This document shows, piece after piece, positions 1-12,892 of a DNA stretch of 64,000 nucleotides. The position numbers and the translations under genes are program-made. This DNA comes from Crocodylus rhombifer (Eukaryota > Chordata > Crocodylia > Crocodylidae). The notes beneath the pieces were generated by a model, which saw nothing but the letters and a program-made list of their open reading frames with translations, had not been told where the DNA came from and ran no database searches. The DNA is taken from assembly GCA_038503035.1 (NCBI GenBank), contig JAVSML010024021.1, positions 385,508 to 449,507 on the forward strand. The letters run 5' to 3'. How positions within the stretch are numbered: position 1 is the first letter of the stretch; each line of letters opens with the position of its first letter.

Positions 1-97
1 AAGTCTGGATTCTTAAGAAATAGTGAAGGAGGGAGGTTAGAGAAAAAGAGAGTCACCCCAAAATAACCCATATGTTGGTTGTCAGAAATATTTTTAT

Positions 98-1912
98 AAA
101 TTTCATAGACATTATGAAAGGGACCTCGGAAGATCATTGAATCCAGCCCCACACCCAAAGGGAGGAAGTCAGCTGGGGTCATAGGATCCCAGCAAAATAA
201 GCATCCAATTTGCTCTTGAAGGTGTTCAATGTAGGTGCTTGAACCACCTCTGATGGCAGGCTATTCCAGACCTTGGGGGCTCTGACAGTAAAGAAGTTCT
301 TCCTTATGTCCAGCCTGAAACAGTCTTGCAGGAGTTTATAACTGTTTGACCTCGTCATCCCCTGGGGTGCTCTGGTGAACAAATCTTCTCCCAGGTACTG
401 GTGGTCACACCTGATAAACTTATAGGTTTATAAGTTCACCCCTGAGCCTGCACTTTTCCAGGCTAAAGAGCCCCATGGCTCTTACCCTGTCATTGTAAGA
501 TCTGTTTTCCTGACCTCTGATCATGCGTATGGCTCTTCTTTGGACTCTCTCAAGCTTCTCCACATCCTTTTTGAATTGTGGGGCCCAAAACTGGATGCAG
601 TACTCCAACTGCAGCCTCAACAAGGCCAAGTACAAAGGGAGAATGATGTCCTCGGATTTGCTTGAGAAGCATCTATGGATACAAGCCAGCGTTTTGCTGT
701 GCTTTACTAGCTGCAGCATCACACTACAAGCTCGTGTTCATCTTGTAGTCAATGATGACCCCCAAGTCTCTTTCTTCCATAGAGCTAGCCAGCGTAGCAC
801 TGCCAAGTCTAGAAGGATGCTGCAGGTTTTTACTCCTAAGGAGGAGAACCTTGCATTTTTTTTCAGCATTAAACACCATCAGGTTCTCATCCGCTCATTT
901 TCTGAGCCTGTCTAGGTCAGCCTGGATCATTCTCCTGTCTTCTGGTGTAGATGCTTTGCCCCAAAGTTTGGTGTCATCGGTGAACTTGGCCTGTCCGCTT
1001 CTGACTCCAATGTCCCCATCATTTATGAAGATGTTGAACAATATGGGTCCAAGGACAGAGCCTTGGTGGACCCCACTGGTCACAGGGCACTATGACAATT
1101 GACTTCCATCAACCACCACCCTCTGTGTCCAACTACAGAGCCAATACCCCAGCCAGCAGATCGTGGTGAATCCAAGGCCACAATTGGCCAGTTTCGCCAA
1201 GAGGTGATCGTGGGATACCAGATCAAAGGCTTTTTTGAAGTCAAGATATTTGACATCAATCTCTTCTCCCTTGTCCAGGTGATGGGTCACCTGGTCGTAG
1301 AAGGAAATGAGATCGGTGAAGCAAGACCTACCCACACAAACCCATGCTGGCTATCCCTCAGGCTGTTGGCATCGGCCAGTCCATTAAGGATGGCCTCTTT
1401 AATAAACTTTTCTAAGACCTTCCCCAGGATAGAAGTCAGGCTGATGGGCCTATAGTTTGCTGGATCCACTTTCCTCCCTTTCTTGAAGATAGGCACCATA
1501 TTGGCCTTCTTCCAGTCTTCAGGCAGTACACCAGAGAGCCAGGAGTTTTCAAAGATCTGTGCCAGAGGCTGGGCTATGATGCTTGCCAGCTCCTTGAGTA
1601 CCTTGGGGTGTAGATTGTCAGGGATGGCTGACTTGAAGGTATCCAGCTTCTCAAGGTGTTCCTTCACGAGGTCAGGATTAATGGAGGGCACGGGATGCCC
1701 CTCACCTGGACCTCCCTGTCCCGTGGTTGACATGGGTGTCCCATGGGACTGATGAAAGACCGACACAAAATACCCATTTAATAGGTTGGCTTTTTCATGG
1801 GTGTCAGTAGTCAGTTGTCCCATCTGGTTCAGCAGGAGTCCAATGTTGCCCTTGCTTTTCCTCCGGCTCCCCACATATCTGAAAAAGGACTTTTTATTGT
1901 TCTTGATGCTTG
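98..1912 (-). mobile_element. CR1 LINE, 5'-truncated, decayed reverse transcriptase
   Basis: This is a non-LTR retrotransposon fragment read on the minus strand. Its 3' end lies near 98 in the AATTTCATAGACATT tail. Minus-strand frames at 1287-1874, 1090-1335, 895-1083, 420-722 and 179-382 together give the CR1 reverse transcriptase, from the GSRRKSKGN linker through NYRPISLTSILGK, the palm motif YLDFKKAFD and GPILFNIFIND, to the C-terminal DAYFAGIL. The frames are offset from one another, so the copy is dead. The catalytic box reads FTDD (973-984) where the sister copy at 5.3-7.2 kb has FADD. The element is truncated just upstream of the linker, so the endonuclease and ORF1 are absent. Family assignment is by recognition, not by search. 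Confidence 0.9.
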
Positions 1913-3130
1913 AAGTTGGAGTTCAGTTGCAGCCTTGGGACAGACATTTTTATGTCTGGTGTGAAATGAGGTGCTGTGAGAAACTGGAGAGAACGGCTAA
2001 GTACGGATGTTCAAAACGCTTGAGGCTGAAATGCTCTAAGTATCATGCTTTATTCAAAGTGCTCTAAATTGGATCAGAAGTAAAAAGAACAGATGTTTGC
2101 TGTCTGGGTACAGCCTCCCTGTGGTGATGGAGGCCAACAGGCTGGGGACACTCCTGTACACCTCCCTGGAGGCTGCTGTAGAATGCAGGGTCCAGCCAGT
2201 GCAGCCTCTCCCAAGCTGCACCCTCTTTCTCTCACTTGCTGGCTTGGCCTTGGGGGCACAGAGGGGTGCAAGCTATGCCTGTGTGGAAGCAGAGGTCCAT
2301 TCTCTCCATCCCTGGCTGCCCCCAGTTCCTGGTACTGGATAAAGCCATGAGTGGCTCTGAGCCACAACTCAGGAGGCTGGGGCAGGGTTGGGGAATGGAA
2401 CCCCCCTACCAAATGTGGCCATCCTCTTCTCCCAGCTCGTTGGCTTGGGTCTTGGTGGGGAACTGGGTCTGGTCTGCATGGCAAGGAGTGGCCCACTTTC
2501 CCTGATCACCTGCTCCCAGTTCTCAGTTCAACCAAAAGATGCGCACAGCTCTAAGCTGAAGCCATCAGGAGTCTAGGGCAGATTGTGAGGGGAAAGGAGT
2601 GCCTTTCCACATGGGTCTGGTTCACATTCTCACCATAAGACCTAAGCCAGCAAGCTGGGGAAAGGCATACAATAGTGGGGCCCTGTATTCCCCCCCTCTG
2701 TCCTTCTCTTCTTCTCCCCCCTCCCACTTTCCTGGCCACACAGGGAGAAGATGGAGCCTTTCCTGTCTGCTCTCTGTGACAGCCCAGTGTTGGGCCTAGG
2801 CTGGAGCAGATGAAGACCAGCTGAGTCTGGCATGCCACCCAGCAAGGGGACACTGGGAGGCCAGCACAGAGATCTACCCTGCCTCACAATGGGATCTGGC
2901 ATAGACATTTAATAAAGCATTCTATCCTAAAGCACTTTAATGTGATACTATATTCATCCAAGGTTAACTTAGTGCAGGATCTGCCATTTTTAAAGCACTG
3001 TGCCATGAACATCTGTTTGATTATGGCTAGAGCACTTCCTGCATGCTTATCGTGCAATAAGTGTAACATCTGCACTTAGCTAGTGTTTCAATATTTTCAT
3101 AGTGCAATGGGTAGTAAGCCTGTTGCCTCT
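1913..3130. other. GC-rich unclassified segment with inverted flanks
   Basis: About 2080-2890 is GC-rich and lies between AT-rich shoulders. The shoulders share inverted similarity: AGTATCATGC and CAAAGTGCTCTAA near 2037-2070 versus the reverse complement of the TTAATAAAGC / AAAGCACTTTAATGTGATACT area near 2910-2950. This resembles a non-autonomous DNA transposon, but I could not fix termini or a target duplication. Open frames on both strands here overlap each other and show no recognisable domain, so I treat them as chance. Confidence 0.3.
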
Positions 3131-5316
3131 TTCAGGATAGTTTGTCCCAGAGACCAACAGAGTCCTTGTTCATGCTCACTAACAGACCCAAACTGATACC
3201 CCTTCTCCAGGTAGTAGGACTGGCTTGCCTCCCTGGCCCTTCCTGTGTGGACATTTACTGGGTGCCAGTCCCTCTCCTACTTGTGAACTGCTGCTTTCCC
3301 TTGTCCAGCTCACTGGTGTTTTTGACTGTCTGTGGGTACTTCTTGAGTGTGTAACTGCCCACAGCTGTGCCACTACCACAGCCTTTCTGCCAGGGGACCC
3401 TGTTACATATGGGAGCACAGATTATTACTCTAAAATATTATTGCCAGTATAGAGAGTTGTACTTTGACTCTCTCAATAACTAAAACCTACTTATTTGAAA
3501 GAACTACTACCCTGGTGCCCAACTAGTGTGATTATTCAGTTTCTAAGAGATTAAAATATTGGTTGTGTTGTTGGGGTTTTTTTTCTGGCACTACTTCCAG
3601 CTAGGAAATTCTGCATTTGACAGTCACACAATTACAGCTATTTCTTTACCTTAGTGGGTTTATATGAGTACTGTAGTTAATATTCTTTCTTTCAACATCT
3701 ATTAGAAAAATATTTTTCTATACAGAAATCATTTAAAAACACAGACATTGTTTTAGAAATTAGATATCTGGGGTCAGATTAGGTTTAGGCTAGAGTTCAA
3801 GTTCATGTGTGATGCTGAGTGGAAAAGGTAGAGGGCACCTTAGAGAATCTTGCAAAATTATGCCTCCACATATAGGAAAGCTCATCTATCACACCTTCCA
3901 TTATCCTGAAAAACAGAAATCTCATGAGATTTGCTTTTGGGAGAGTTTGCTTGAATTCAGTCTATCATAAAATAGGCCTTCACTTAATTTGACTTTGACT
4001 CAGGTCAGCAAGACAAGGGAGATTTAGAATGGGGAGTTTGGCTCCTTTTCTCTCCCTTTCCTCCCAGAAAGGAGGGGATTTGAATCGGACAGATTCCTAT
4101 TTTTGCCCACCCCTCTGAATGAATACAGACTGCTACAAATACACTTCAAAATCATTTCCTCTTTCTTTTCCCCTTGTTCCTTGTACAGAGTTGTTCTCTT
4201 CCCTTTGTATACATACCATAAATGGCTAGGAGATTATCCTCCATGACTGACCTCCTACATTTGAAGGACTGAGGAGAAATCTTCAGGGTTCCACCCTAAG
4301 CAAATAAAATCTAGCCCCTTTCCCCAAGGATTGAATGATTTAATTGTTTGAAATATCACACTCCAGCCTAGCGAAACATCCTTTTTTTTTTAAATGTAAA
4401 TAGAGAATTAAGCTTGTTAAAGACTTCTTCTAATTAAGAAGGAAACATATTAAAAGTGTATTTATATGTGCCCAATAAGACTTTTCAAAATGCATACTGA
4501 GCTATATATTGACTGCTCTACTTGAAGTTATTTGTCTGTAAAATGTACATTACTGTGTTTTTAAATGAGATTTAAACTTGATTAAGTTCTGCCCGGTTTC
4601 AGTAGTATTTTCAGTTACTGACATCAAGAGGGCCATAAACATAAAAGTACTGATTGACTGATGTTTTTAAATCAGGCCAGTATTGTGTAGGTGTAGAAAG
4701 TATGTGTAAACTCCAGTAAAAAAACAAAACCCATTATAGTAGGGTATTATGATGATGCATATTAATTTTAATTTTATGCAACAGTATTCTGATTTTATAG
4801 GATAATCTGATAGGCTGTTTCTGCCTCTTTACAGGACCATTAGTTCTGAATACCATGAGAAAAGTATCTAAATGCATATTTGTATAAATAAATGGAAAAT
4901 TCTTTTATTACCAACATTCCTTGAGGCATATGAATATTTATCATTGTCTGTTTTTTTTTGTTTTGTTTTTCCATATAACCAATAGTAGATCAGCATTCTA
5001 GCTGAACACACCCCACTTGCAACCCATTGACCATGTTGAGGAAACTTTTTCTCCTCCCACTTGCCATCGCTCTATAGACTGACTCAGTTTTCAAGTACAT
5101 TTTTAAAACAGACATAAGAGAATAACAAAGTGCACACTGGATAGCACTATTTATTTGTAAACATATATGGTGTATAAGCACAGAGCTGGAGTCTGTAATC
5201 AAAGTCAATATTCTGAGGGAGTGGAGCTGTTGTCACTCCGAGTGGTTTCTGATCCCAGTTCAATCTCTGAGATCTCTGCTGATTATTGTCTCTCAACCTT
5301 TCCACTGCAATTTAAT
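3131..5316. other. AT-rich DNA, no gene recognised
   Basis: I see no protein-like frame, no transposon terminus and no RNA gene here. The stretch is AT-rich with short homopolymer runs, for example T-runs near 3575, 4380 and 4950. It is best described as unclassified intergenic or intronic sequence. Confidence 0.5.
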
Positions 5317-7153
5317 GATTTCATAGATTTCATAGATTTCATAGACATTAGGGCTGGAAGGGACCTAGGGAGATCATCGAGTCCAGTCCCCTGCCCAAAG
5401 GGCAGGAAGTCAGCTGGGGTCATAGGATCCCAGCAAGATAAGCATCCAATTTGCTCTTGAAGGTGTTCAATGTAGGTGCTTGAACCACCTCCGCTGGCAG
5501 ACTGTTCCAGACCTTGGGGGCTTGGACAGTAAAGCAATTCTTCCTTATGTCCAGCCTGAAACGGTCTTGCAGGAGTTTGTGACCGTTCGACCTCGTCATC
5601 CCTTGGGGCGCTCTGGTGAACAGACGTTCCCCCAGATCCTGGTGGTCACTCCTGATAAACTTATAGGTGACCATCAGATCACTCCTGAGCCTGCGCTGTT
5701 CCAGGCTAAAGAGTCCCATGGCTCTCAGCCTGTCATTGTAAGATCTGTTTTCCTGACCTCTGATCATGCGTGTGGCTCTCCTCTGGACTCTCTCAAGCTT
5801 CTCCACATCCTTTTTGAGTTGTGGAGCCCAAAACTGGACGCAGTACTCCAGCTGCGGCCTCACCAAGGCCGAGTACAAGGGGAGAATGATGTCCCGGGAT
5901 TTGCTTGAGAAGCATCTATGGATGCACGCCAGCATTTTGGTCGCTTTACTAGCCGCAGCATCGCATTGGAGGCTCATGTTCATCTTGTGGTCAATGATGA
6001 CCCCCAAGTCTCTTTCTTCTGTAGTGCTAACCAACGTAGCACTGCCAAACCTATAAGGGTGCTGCAGGTTTTTCCTCCCAAGGTGGAGAACCTTGCATTT
6101 ATTGGTGTTAAACACCATGAGGTTCTTGTCTGCCCATTTGCTGAGCTTGTCCAGGTCAGCCTGGATCACCTGCCTATCTTCTGGCGTGGATGCTTTGCCC
6201 CAAAGTTTGGTGTCATCGGCGAACTTGGCCAGTCCACTCCTGACTCCAATGTCCACATCGTTAATGAAGATGTTGAACAGTATGGGTCCCAGGACAGAGC
6301 CTTGAGGGACCCCACTGGTCACAGGGCACCACGATGAGTGACTGCCATCAATCACAACCCTCTGGGTCCGACCACGAAGCCAATTTCCCAGCCAGCTGAT
6401 CGTGATGGAGCCAAGGCCACAACTGGGCAGTTTGGCCAAGAGGTGATCATGGGATACCAGATCAAAAGCTTTTTTGAAGTCAAGATATATGACATCAATC
6501 TCTTCTCCCTTGTCCAGGTGATAGGTCACCTGGTCATAGAAGGAAATGAGATTGGTCAAACAAGACCTACCCGCAACAAACCCGTGCTGGCTGTCCCTTA
6601 GAATGTTAGCCTGGGCCAGTCCCTCAAGGATGGCCTCCTTAATAAACTTTTCTAAGATCTTCCCCAGGATAGAAGTCAGGCTAATGGGCCTGTAGTTAAC
6701 CGGATCCACTCTCCTCCCTTTCTTGAAGATCGGCACCACATTGGCCTTTCCAGTCTTTGGGCACTACACCAGAGCGCCAAGAGTTTTCAAAGATCCATGC
6801 CAGGGGCTGGGCTATGATGCTTGCCAGCTCCTTGAGTACCCTGGGGTGCAGATTGTCAGGGCCAGCTGACTTGAAGGTATCCAGCTTCTCAAGGTGTTCC
6901 TTCATGAGGTCAGCATTGATGGAGGGTAGGGGATCCCCCTCACCCAGATTTCCCTGTCCCATAGCAGGCATGGGCATCCCATGTGACTGATGAAAGACTG
7001 ACGCAAAGTACCTATTTAATAGGTTGGCTTTTTCCTGGGCGTCAGTTGTCAGTTGCCCCATCTGGTTTAGCAGGGGTCCAACATTGCCCTTGCTTTTCCT
7101 CCGGCTCCCCACATATCTGAAAAAGGACTTTTTGTTGTCCCTGATGCCTGAAG
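5317..7153 (-). mobile_element. CR1 LINE, 5'-truncated, near-intact RT
   Basis: This is the best-preserved CR1 in the window. The 3' terminus has three tandem GATTTCATA units (5317-5343), followed inward by a GGGCTGGAAGGGACC-type tail and an approximately 100-bp 3' UTR up to the stop at 5420. The coding part fills the rest of the element. The 5' end falls at about 7153, at nearly the same codon as the copy at 98-1912, and the flanking sequence is unrelated. The two copies share extended similarity throughout, so they belong to one subfamily. I saw no obvious target-site duplication, which is normal for CR1. Confidence 0.95.
5420..7112 (-). pseudogene. CR1 ORF2 reverse transcriptase, one frameshift
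   Basis: The frame 6696-7112 encodes the linker upstream of the palm (starting GSRRKSKGNVGPLLNQ). It passes by frameshift into 5420-6739 (439 residues), which holds the rest of the RT. Within the 439 residues, motif A is YLDFKKAFD (about 85-93), motif B is [20 protein letters not shown] (about 142-161), and the catalytic box FADD is at residues 173-176 (6212-6223), with both aspartates kept. The C-terminal CR1 domain ends in DAYLAGIL. The shift comes from a 2-bp loss near 6747: GGCCTTTCCAG here against GGCCTTCTTCCAG in the copy at 98-1912. The endonuclease is missing by 5' truncation, so the element cannot have been autonomous. Apart from that loss the frame is open, suggesting a fairly young insertion. 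Confidence 0.9.
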
Positions 7154-10120
7154 ATTTCTTACCCTCCTATCCCACTAAGTGGTGCCTCTTTCACTATCTA
7201 GGTAGAAATCTACAATCCCTGCCTTTCCAGAAACTGGCAGAAGCATGTGATGCCATTGCCATTCAATTATTCATTTCAAAGGCTTCAAAGCAAAGTTTGA
7301 ATCAGATGCATTGTACCTACCGTGGATTTTCAGAAGTTGGTCTTCTCATTTTCCCAGGTCCCTCCACTGTCTCCCTGCCAAACTTTCTCTGATTACAGAG
7401 AGACTGAGTTGTTTTTACTTGCTTCACATGGGTGACCCCCTTTCTGCGTCCCGTCTTAAGACCAGTGCAGAGTGAATGGCTAAAATCTTACCATGCTTTC
7501 AGGAGCCTCCTGTGTCTATTTCATATTTGACCCTTTTTAGATACTTGAGCAACACATGGAAACTGTTTCAGTATCACTTTTAGAAGTGACTAATTGCTTT
7601 GCTTTTCTTCTCATCCCATCTCAGTTGGTTTCAATATTTTTAAATCAGTTCTGATGCTGCTAATCTCACAGAGCATCTCTGCTGGGACAAGATTAACGTA
7701 ATGAAAATGAACCAAGATGAATCTGTGCCATTTTGAAATGGAGGCATTGCCTGGGAATCGCACCATATATTCATGAAACTTCAAAAAGATTGAAAAGGCT
7801 GACTGAAAGTTGAATGGGCACATCCCTTGGATATCCACAAATAAAAGTATAGTTTCAAAGCATACACTCGTAATTTGCTTTGAACATTCCCTTGATTTAT
7901 TGAGCTACTGAATGGAAGCAAGCAATTCCATGGAGAAATGCTAAGTGAAGGACCTTTTGAAAATTCTCCTGTGCAGAATCATGATGAACATGCTTGCAAA
8001 AAAATTGTTCACTGTTCTCTTGCATTCAGAAAGAGAAGATAAGTTCACTGAATACATTGCAATAGATTATCATGAACGGTTCATTTCACTCTGCAATTAA
8101 TCCATTCCTAGACAACATAACTCAGTGCTAATTAAATGAAAAATAAGGGTCAGATGACTATGGTTTGTGCTTTACTGAGTTTGTATTGAATCCAATCGAG
8201 TACTGAAGTAGTTTCAGTTTAAGAAATAAATGACAAAAGAAAAAATATAAAATAGCTTGTCGCATAATGTTATTAGGTAAAGCATTCTACATCATATTTC
8301 TGAATTCCTGTTTGAATTTATCAACTGCCTGTATACTTATCTGTGGCTGTATCTTATGTTCTTCATAGGCCTTGTGTTAAAGATGGGGAAGAGAAGCAGC
8401 ATATTATACCCATGAATATCTCCAGCTGGGGATGAGTCATCCCTTTACTGGCTGCTGTGCTTCCAAGCAGCTGATTCTGTCCCAAACACAGCCTTATCAC
8501 CGGCATAGGAGACAGTGTTGTGAACTGTCTGTTCAAATCCCCTACTAAAATTGCATCTGCCTTAATTCTTGTCTTGATCCTGGTGCCTACTGTTGCTCCC
8601 TATTCCTGCATACCTGGTAACTGGATTCTCACTTCTGGCTTGCTCCTGATCTCTTGCCTTTTTCTGACTTCAGTATCTTGAGTTGGCTTGTCATATCAAT
8701 GGTTCCTGTGGCTTGTCACATCAGTGGTTTCTCCTCTCTCTGGCTTCTTATTCCTAGTTTCTGATCCAAGTCATAATTACTAGGACTGATTGGTCACCTC
8801 CCTGGTTGTTGACAAGCTATCAGGAAAGATTCTAATACTTGAGTAGATCCTATGCAGGGAGAACTACGTTTTAAATAAAGCCACACTTCTCCAAACTGTC
8901 AGCATGGTAATAGGACCTGGAGGAAATTTGGAAGAGGGGCTCACAGAAACAAAGGACTTTGGGTGGGTTGTGGGGTAGGGAGTGTGGGAAAGGAGATTTA
9001 TAGTTTTGTAGCACAGGAGTCTTTTAACATAAGTGTTGAAAGAGGGAGCTGACTTTACAGGGCAGGGGCTCCATAAATTCAAAGAGAAGCCAAGTGCAGG
9101 ATATGAAATCCTAGCTATGCTTGGAGAACTTGAACTTAAGTCCAAGGGATGCTTAAAATTGATGAGGAAACAGAGGAAGGGAAGGTAATACACATGCTTA
9201 TTCAAAATGGGTATACTACTTGTGTATGCTAAAGTGAAAGGGCAATTGGTCTTGGAACTCTTTGCAACAATACATGCCTGTACCCAGGGAATATAGGTCT
9301 GCACCCACACAGTACGTCAGGAAAGAATGCAGTAACCTACTTGCATTCAGAAAATTGAACTGCACTGATCTTGTGTGTGATGCCTAAAATAGAGAACTTT
9401 AGTGAGTGTATAGTAAAACATTACCAGAGTTAAGAAATAAGGTTTCTCACCATTCATTGTTGGGTCTTTTGGGTGTTTTATTTTGTTTTTTACCTCTTCA
9501 GAGTACTTTAATTTAACAAATTCCAATGTAGTGAAGTCCAAAAAAATGTCCAAGCACCAACTACACTTTTCTACAGTGGTTTCCCAACTTTCTCTGCTAA
9601 GTACAGACAGTCAAAAAGCTGAATCCATTCAGTCTTTGCAAGTTAATCTAAACTGCAGAGCTTAAACTGAGAAACAACTGGACACACATTTACTTTTGGT
9701 TCAGAAAATGCAGCCACATGCCTACAGTGGCTCAGGCCAGAAGCCAGGGGGAGCTACAGCACACCTCTTTGGCATGTAGCCAGCATAGGCTGCATGTTCA
9801 CTTCCTCTTCCAGATGCCCCTGAGGTCTCTGAGATTTGCAGTGCAGAATCACAGCAACAAAAGGATTTCTTATCACTTCTACTTCCTGTTTCCAGGTGCC
9901 TCTGGGATTTGTGGCAGCAAGCAGTAAGTCTAAGTATGGTTAGCCACAAGACAGCTCTATGACTGTGGGAAGGTGGGTTTAACTCCCATCCCTGGCCCTA
10001 GACCCAAGCCAGGATTTGCCTAGGGAGGCAGTCCCTGTCCCCACCTCCCCATTCCTTCCCTGCTGGATCAGACAGCCCAGCCCAGGCCAGGCCAGGCCTG
10101 GAAAGCATGCTGGGATGTTG
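7154..10120. other. unclassified AT-rich DNA, no gene recognised
   Basis: No recognisable coding region or transposon. A pyrimidine-rich patch around 8560-8790 resembles patches near 26.5 and 27.7 kb and may be an old repeat. A GTTCAAATCCC match near 8535 looks like a Pol III B-box but has no matching A-box or cloverleaf. ACAGTGGTTTCCCAAC near 9575 resembles a hAT terminus, but no partner end was found. Confidence 0.4.
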
Positions 10121-10129
10121 GGGGATTGT

Positions 10130-10350
10130 GATTAACTTGAACCAGAAAAGGGTCTGGAATAGAATTTTCATAAACTGGTTAAACCCAATTCAGTTAAATT
10201 TGATACTACATTCAACCAGGTTTATCTTGAATCAGTTGCAAAATGGCTGAAACTGGTTTATGTGTACTGCACATCTGTTACAGGTTTAAACCAGTTTCTG
10301 ATCACTTAAACTGGTTTATGTGTAATTTATGTCCCAAGCCTAAGAACTGG
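10130..10350. repeat. inverted-repeat-rich patch (MITE-like)
   Basis: The segment carries repeated direct and inverted copies of an AAACTGGTTTA / AACCAGTTT motif, for example near 10180, 10210, 10250, 10290 and 10310. This fold-back composition is typical of small non-autonomous DNA transposons, perhaps Harbinger-type. Ends and target duplication were not resolved. Confidence 0.4.
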
Positions 10351-10499
10351 ATTTCTTCAGATCAGATCCTCTCCCGGTATGGGGAATTGAAGAGGAAAAT
10401 TCCTTCCACCCTTAGAAAGAAGAAGGCTGTAGCTTCTTGCAAAGTCTCAAGTAACCAAGTAAATCTCAAGTACCAAGTAAATCTTCCTTTTCCATATGC

Positions 10500-12892
10500 T
10501 TTGTAAGGAAATCAGGAGAGCATAGGTAAAGAATGAGCTACACCTAATGAGAGGTTTAAAAAGAAGAAGTGGTTCTATCAGTATATTGGCCAGAAAAGAA
10601 AGACCAAGGAAGCTGTAGGTCAACTGTTTAATGGGAGTGGGGAGAGAGGAGAGAGTACCCTAAACAGAAGATGCAGTGAAGGTGGAACTACTCAACAGCT
10701 CCTTTGTCTCAATCTCCTCTCTCTCCCTCTCTCACACACACACATACCTGCAGGCAAGTGCCTAATGAGGATTATTTGGTCAAGGAAAGGGACAAGATTT
10801 CTTTCATATAGTGTCCAGTTTTCAACTTCCAAATCTGAGCCACTGTTTGGTATTATCCTGCAGTGTGTGGATTCCATCTGCCTCATCTGGGCATTTCTAA
10901 AGTTTGCAGCTTTTGATTAAGTGCTATGTGGTACTGTTTGGATACTACGTTCACACAGGTGACAGTGCAAGATGTTCATTTTGTGAAGTGTTGGTTTTGA
11001 AGTGTCCATTTCCAAATCTCATACTATACACCTTGACCCCTGCTTCTCTATTAAGGTCATGCCTAATGGGGGATGCATTTGGTGTTGGCACAGAACACTG
11101 TAGTAACAAGAGCGACTGTTAGATATTTTGATTGGTGTAAATGAATGCAGATCAGCAAATTAACATCATCCCAAGGAACTGAAGGAGATCTTGGAGCCTT
11201 TGGTGATCATCTTCATAAAGTTGTGGAAGATAGGTGAGGTACAAGAGGACTAGAAAAGGACTAATAAGTGTCCCTCTTTAAAAAGGCAAAAAAGGAGGAC
11301 CCAGGGAACTATAGACCAGTTAGCCTCACCTCCACACTCTGAAAGTTACTGCAGCATATCATAAGGAAGCACATTTGCAAGTATCTGGAGGAAGAAGGGA
11401 TGATCACAAGCACCCAGCATGGATTTACCAAGAATAGATAGTGTCAAATTTGATCCTTCTTTTGATAAAGTAACTACTTGGCTGGATGAAGGGAACACTG
11501 TGGATATAGTGTATCTGCACCTTAGCAAGCCTTTTGATAAAGTCCCTCATGACCTTCTCATAAACAAACTGGAAAACTGCCAGCTGGATAAAGCCCATCA
11601 GGTGAATAGACAACTGGCTCAATAGCTTCCAGAAAAGGGTAATTATTAATGGGTCCATGTCAATGTCAGGAGGCTTCAAGTGGACTCTCACAGGGGTCTG
11701 TCCTGGGGCCAGTGCTTTTCAATGTCTCCTATTAATGATTTAGACATAAAAAAACATTTTGAGAGAGTCTGAAGATAACATGAAACTGTGAAGGGTTGTG
11801 GATCTGCTGGAGGACAGCAGCACAATTCAAAAGGCTCTCAATAGATTGAACAGTTGGACTGAAGCTTACAGGATGAAATTCAGTGCTGAGACATTCAAGG
11901 TGCTAGACCTTTAGAAGAATAATCAAAAATACAAATACAAAATGGATAACACCTGGCTGGAAGGCAGCACTGAGAAGAAGGATCTGCAAGTTGTGGTAGA
12001 TCACAGACTCGGTATAAGTCAGCATAAGTTGCAATGCATCTGCACAAAAGGAAAATACAGTTTTCAGTTGCATCAGTGGAAACATTATGTAGAAGCGAGA
12101 CACAGGAAATGAGTGTGTCTCTAGTTGGCATTAATTAGGCCTCATCTTCAGTACTGTGTGCAGTTCTGGGATTCACATTTTTAAAAGGACATGGACAAGT
12201 TAGGGTCCAATGGTGTGTGATAAGAATGATAAAGGGCATGAAAGACAAGTCATACAAGGAAAAGCTGGAAGAGCTAGGCATGTTCAGCTTGTAGAAAAGG
12301 TGCGTAAGGGGGGTATGATAATGGTCTTCAAAGAGTTGCCGCAGAGAAGTGGGAGAATACCACCTTTTTGTCTGAAGAGAGTAGGACAGTGACAAAGGGC
12401 TTGAAATTGCAGAAAGTAGTTTTGAAATCAGATATTGAGAAAAATTTTACTTTTAGATCAGTGCGGCAGTGGAATAGACTACCTAGGGGAGGCTGTGAAC
12501 TGTCCATCACTGGAGCTGTTCAAGAAGAGGTCTGATAGCCACTGGTTGCAGATGACATAGGCATCGCGATACCTATGTGGCCCCATGGTCAGATTTGGTG
12601 TAGAGTTGGGGGAGGGGTTTGCCTGGCTCTGTAGAAGGGGGATGTGGCCCTCTCCCTGGGATCTCTTGAGCATATATTAACAACCTTTACAGAAGAATGC
12701 TGCTGTGGTTCCCTGCTTCATCTGTGGCAGGTTAGGGTGTAATGTCTTCTGTTGTGCTAGGATTGACTGCATAGTTTTTCTAAGAGGTTAGACAATGGGT
12801 GTGAATAGAGAAGAATCACGCCTTGGGCATGCAGTTGGACTAGATGACGTATGGAGGTCCCTTTCAGTCCTACTTCTCTGATTCTTCCATCT
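10500..12892 (+). mobile_element. old CR1-type LINE remnant, heavily decayed
   Basis: Plus-strand fragments of a CR1-like RT can be followed in order with many stops and shifts. The linker region lies near 10560-10710. A region without clear LINE similarity follows (about 10725-11140, probably inserted or too decayed). After it come NYRPVSLTS-like sequence near 11305, QHGFTKN near 11420, a DIVYLHLSKPFDKVPHDLL palm segment near 11500, and a degenerate catalytic region near 11765. The 3' end carries the CR1 hallmark GGACTAGATGACGTATGGAGG, followed by CCCTTTCAGTCC and TTCTCTGATTCTT near 12836-12890. It is much more diverged than the 5.3 kb copy, so an older family is inferred. Confidence 0.75.

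Noticed and set aside
8520..8555. GTTCAAATCCC as a tRNA or tRNA-SINE B-box
   Set aside because: No A-box at the right distance and no cloverleaf could be drawn.
9565..9600. ACAGTGGTTTCCCAACTTT as a hAT terminus
   Set aside because: No inverted partner or 8-bp duplication found in the next few kilobases.
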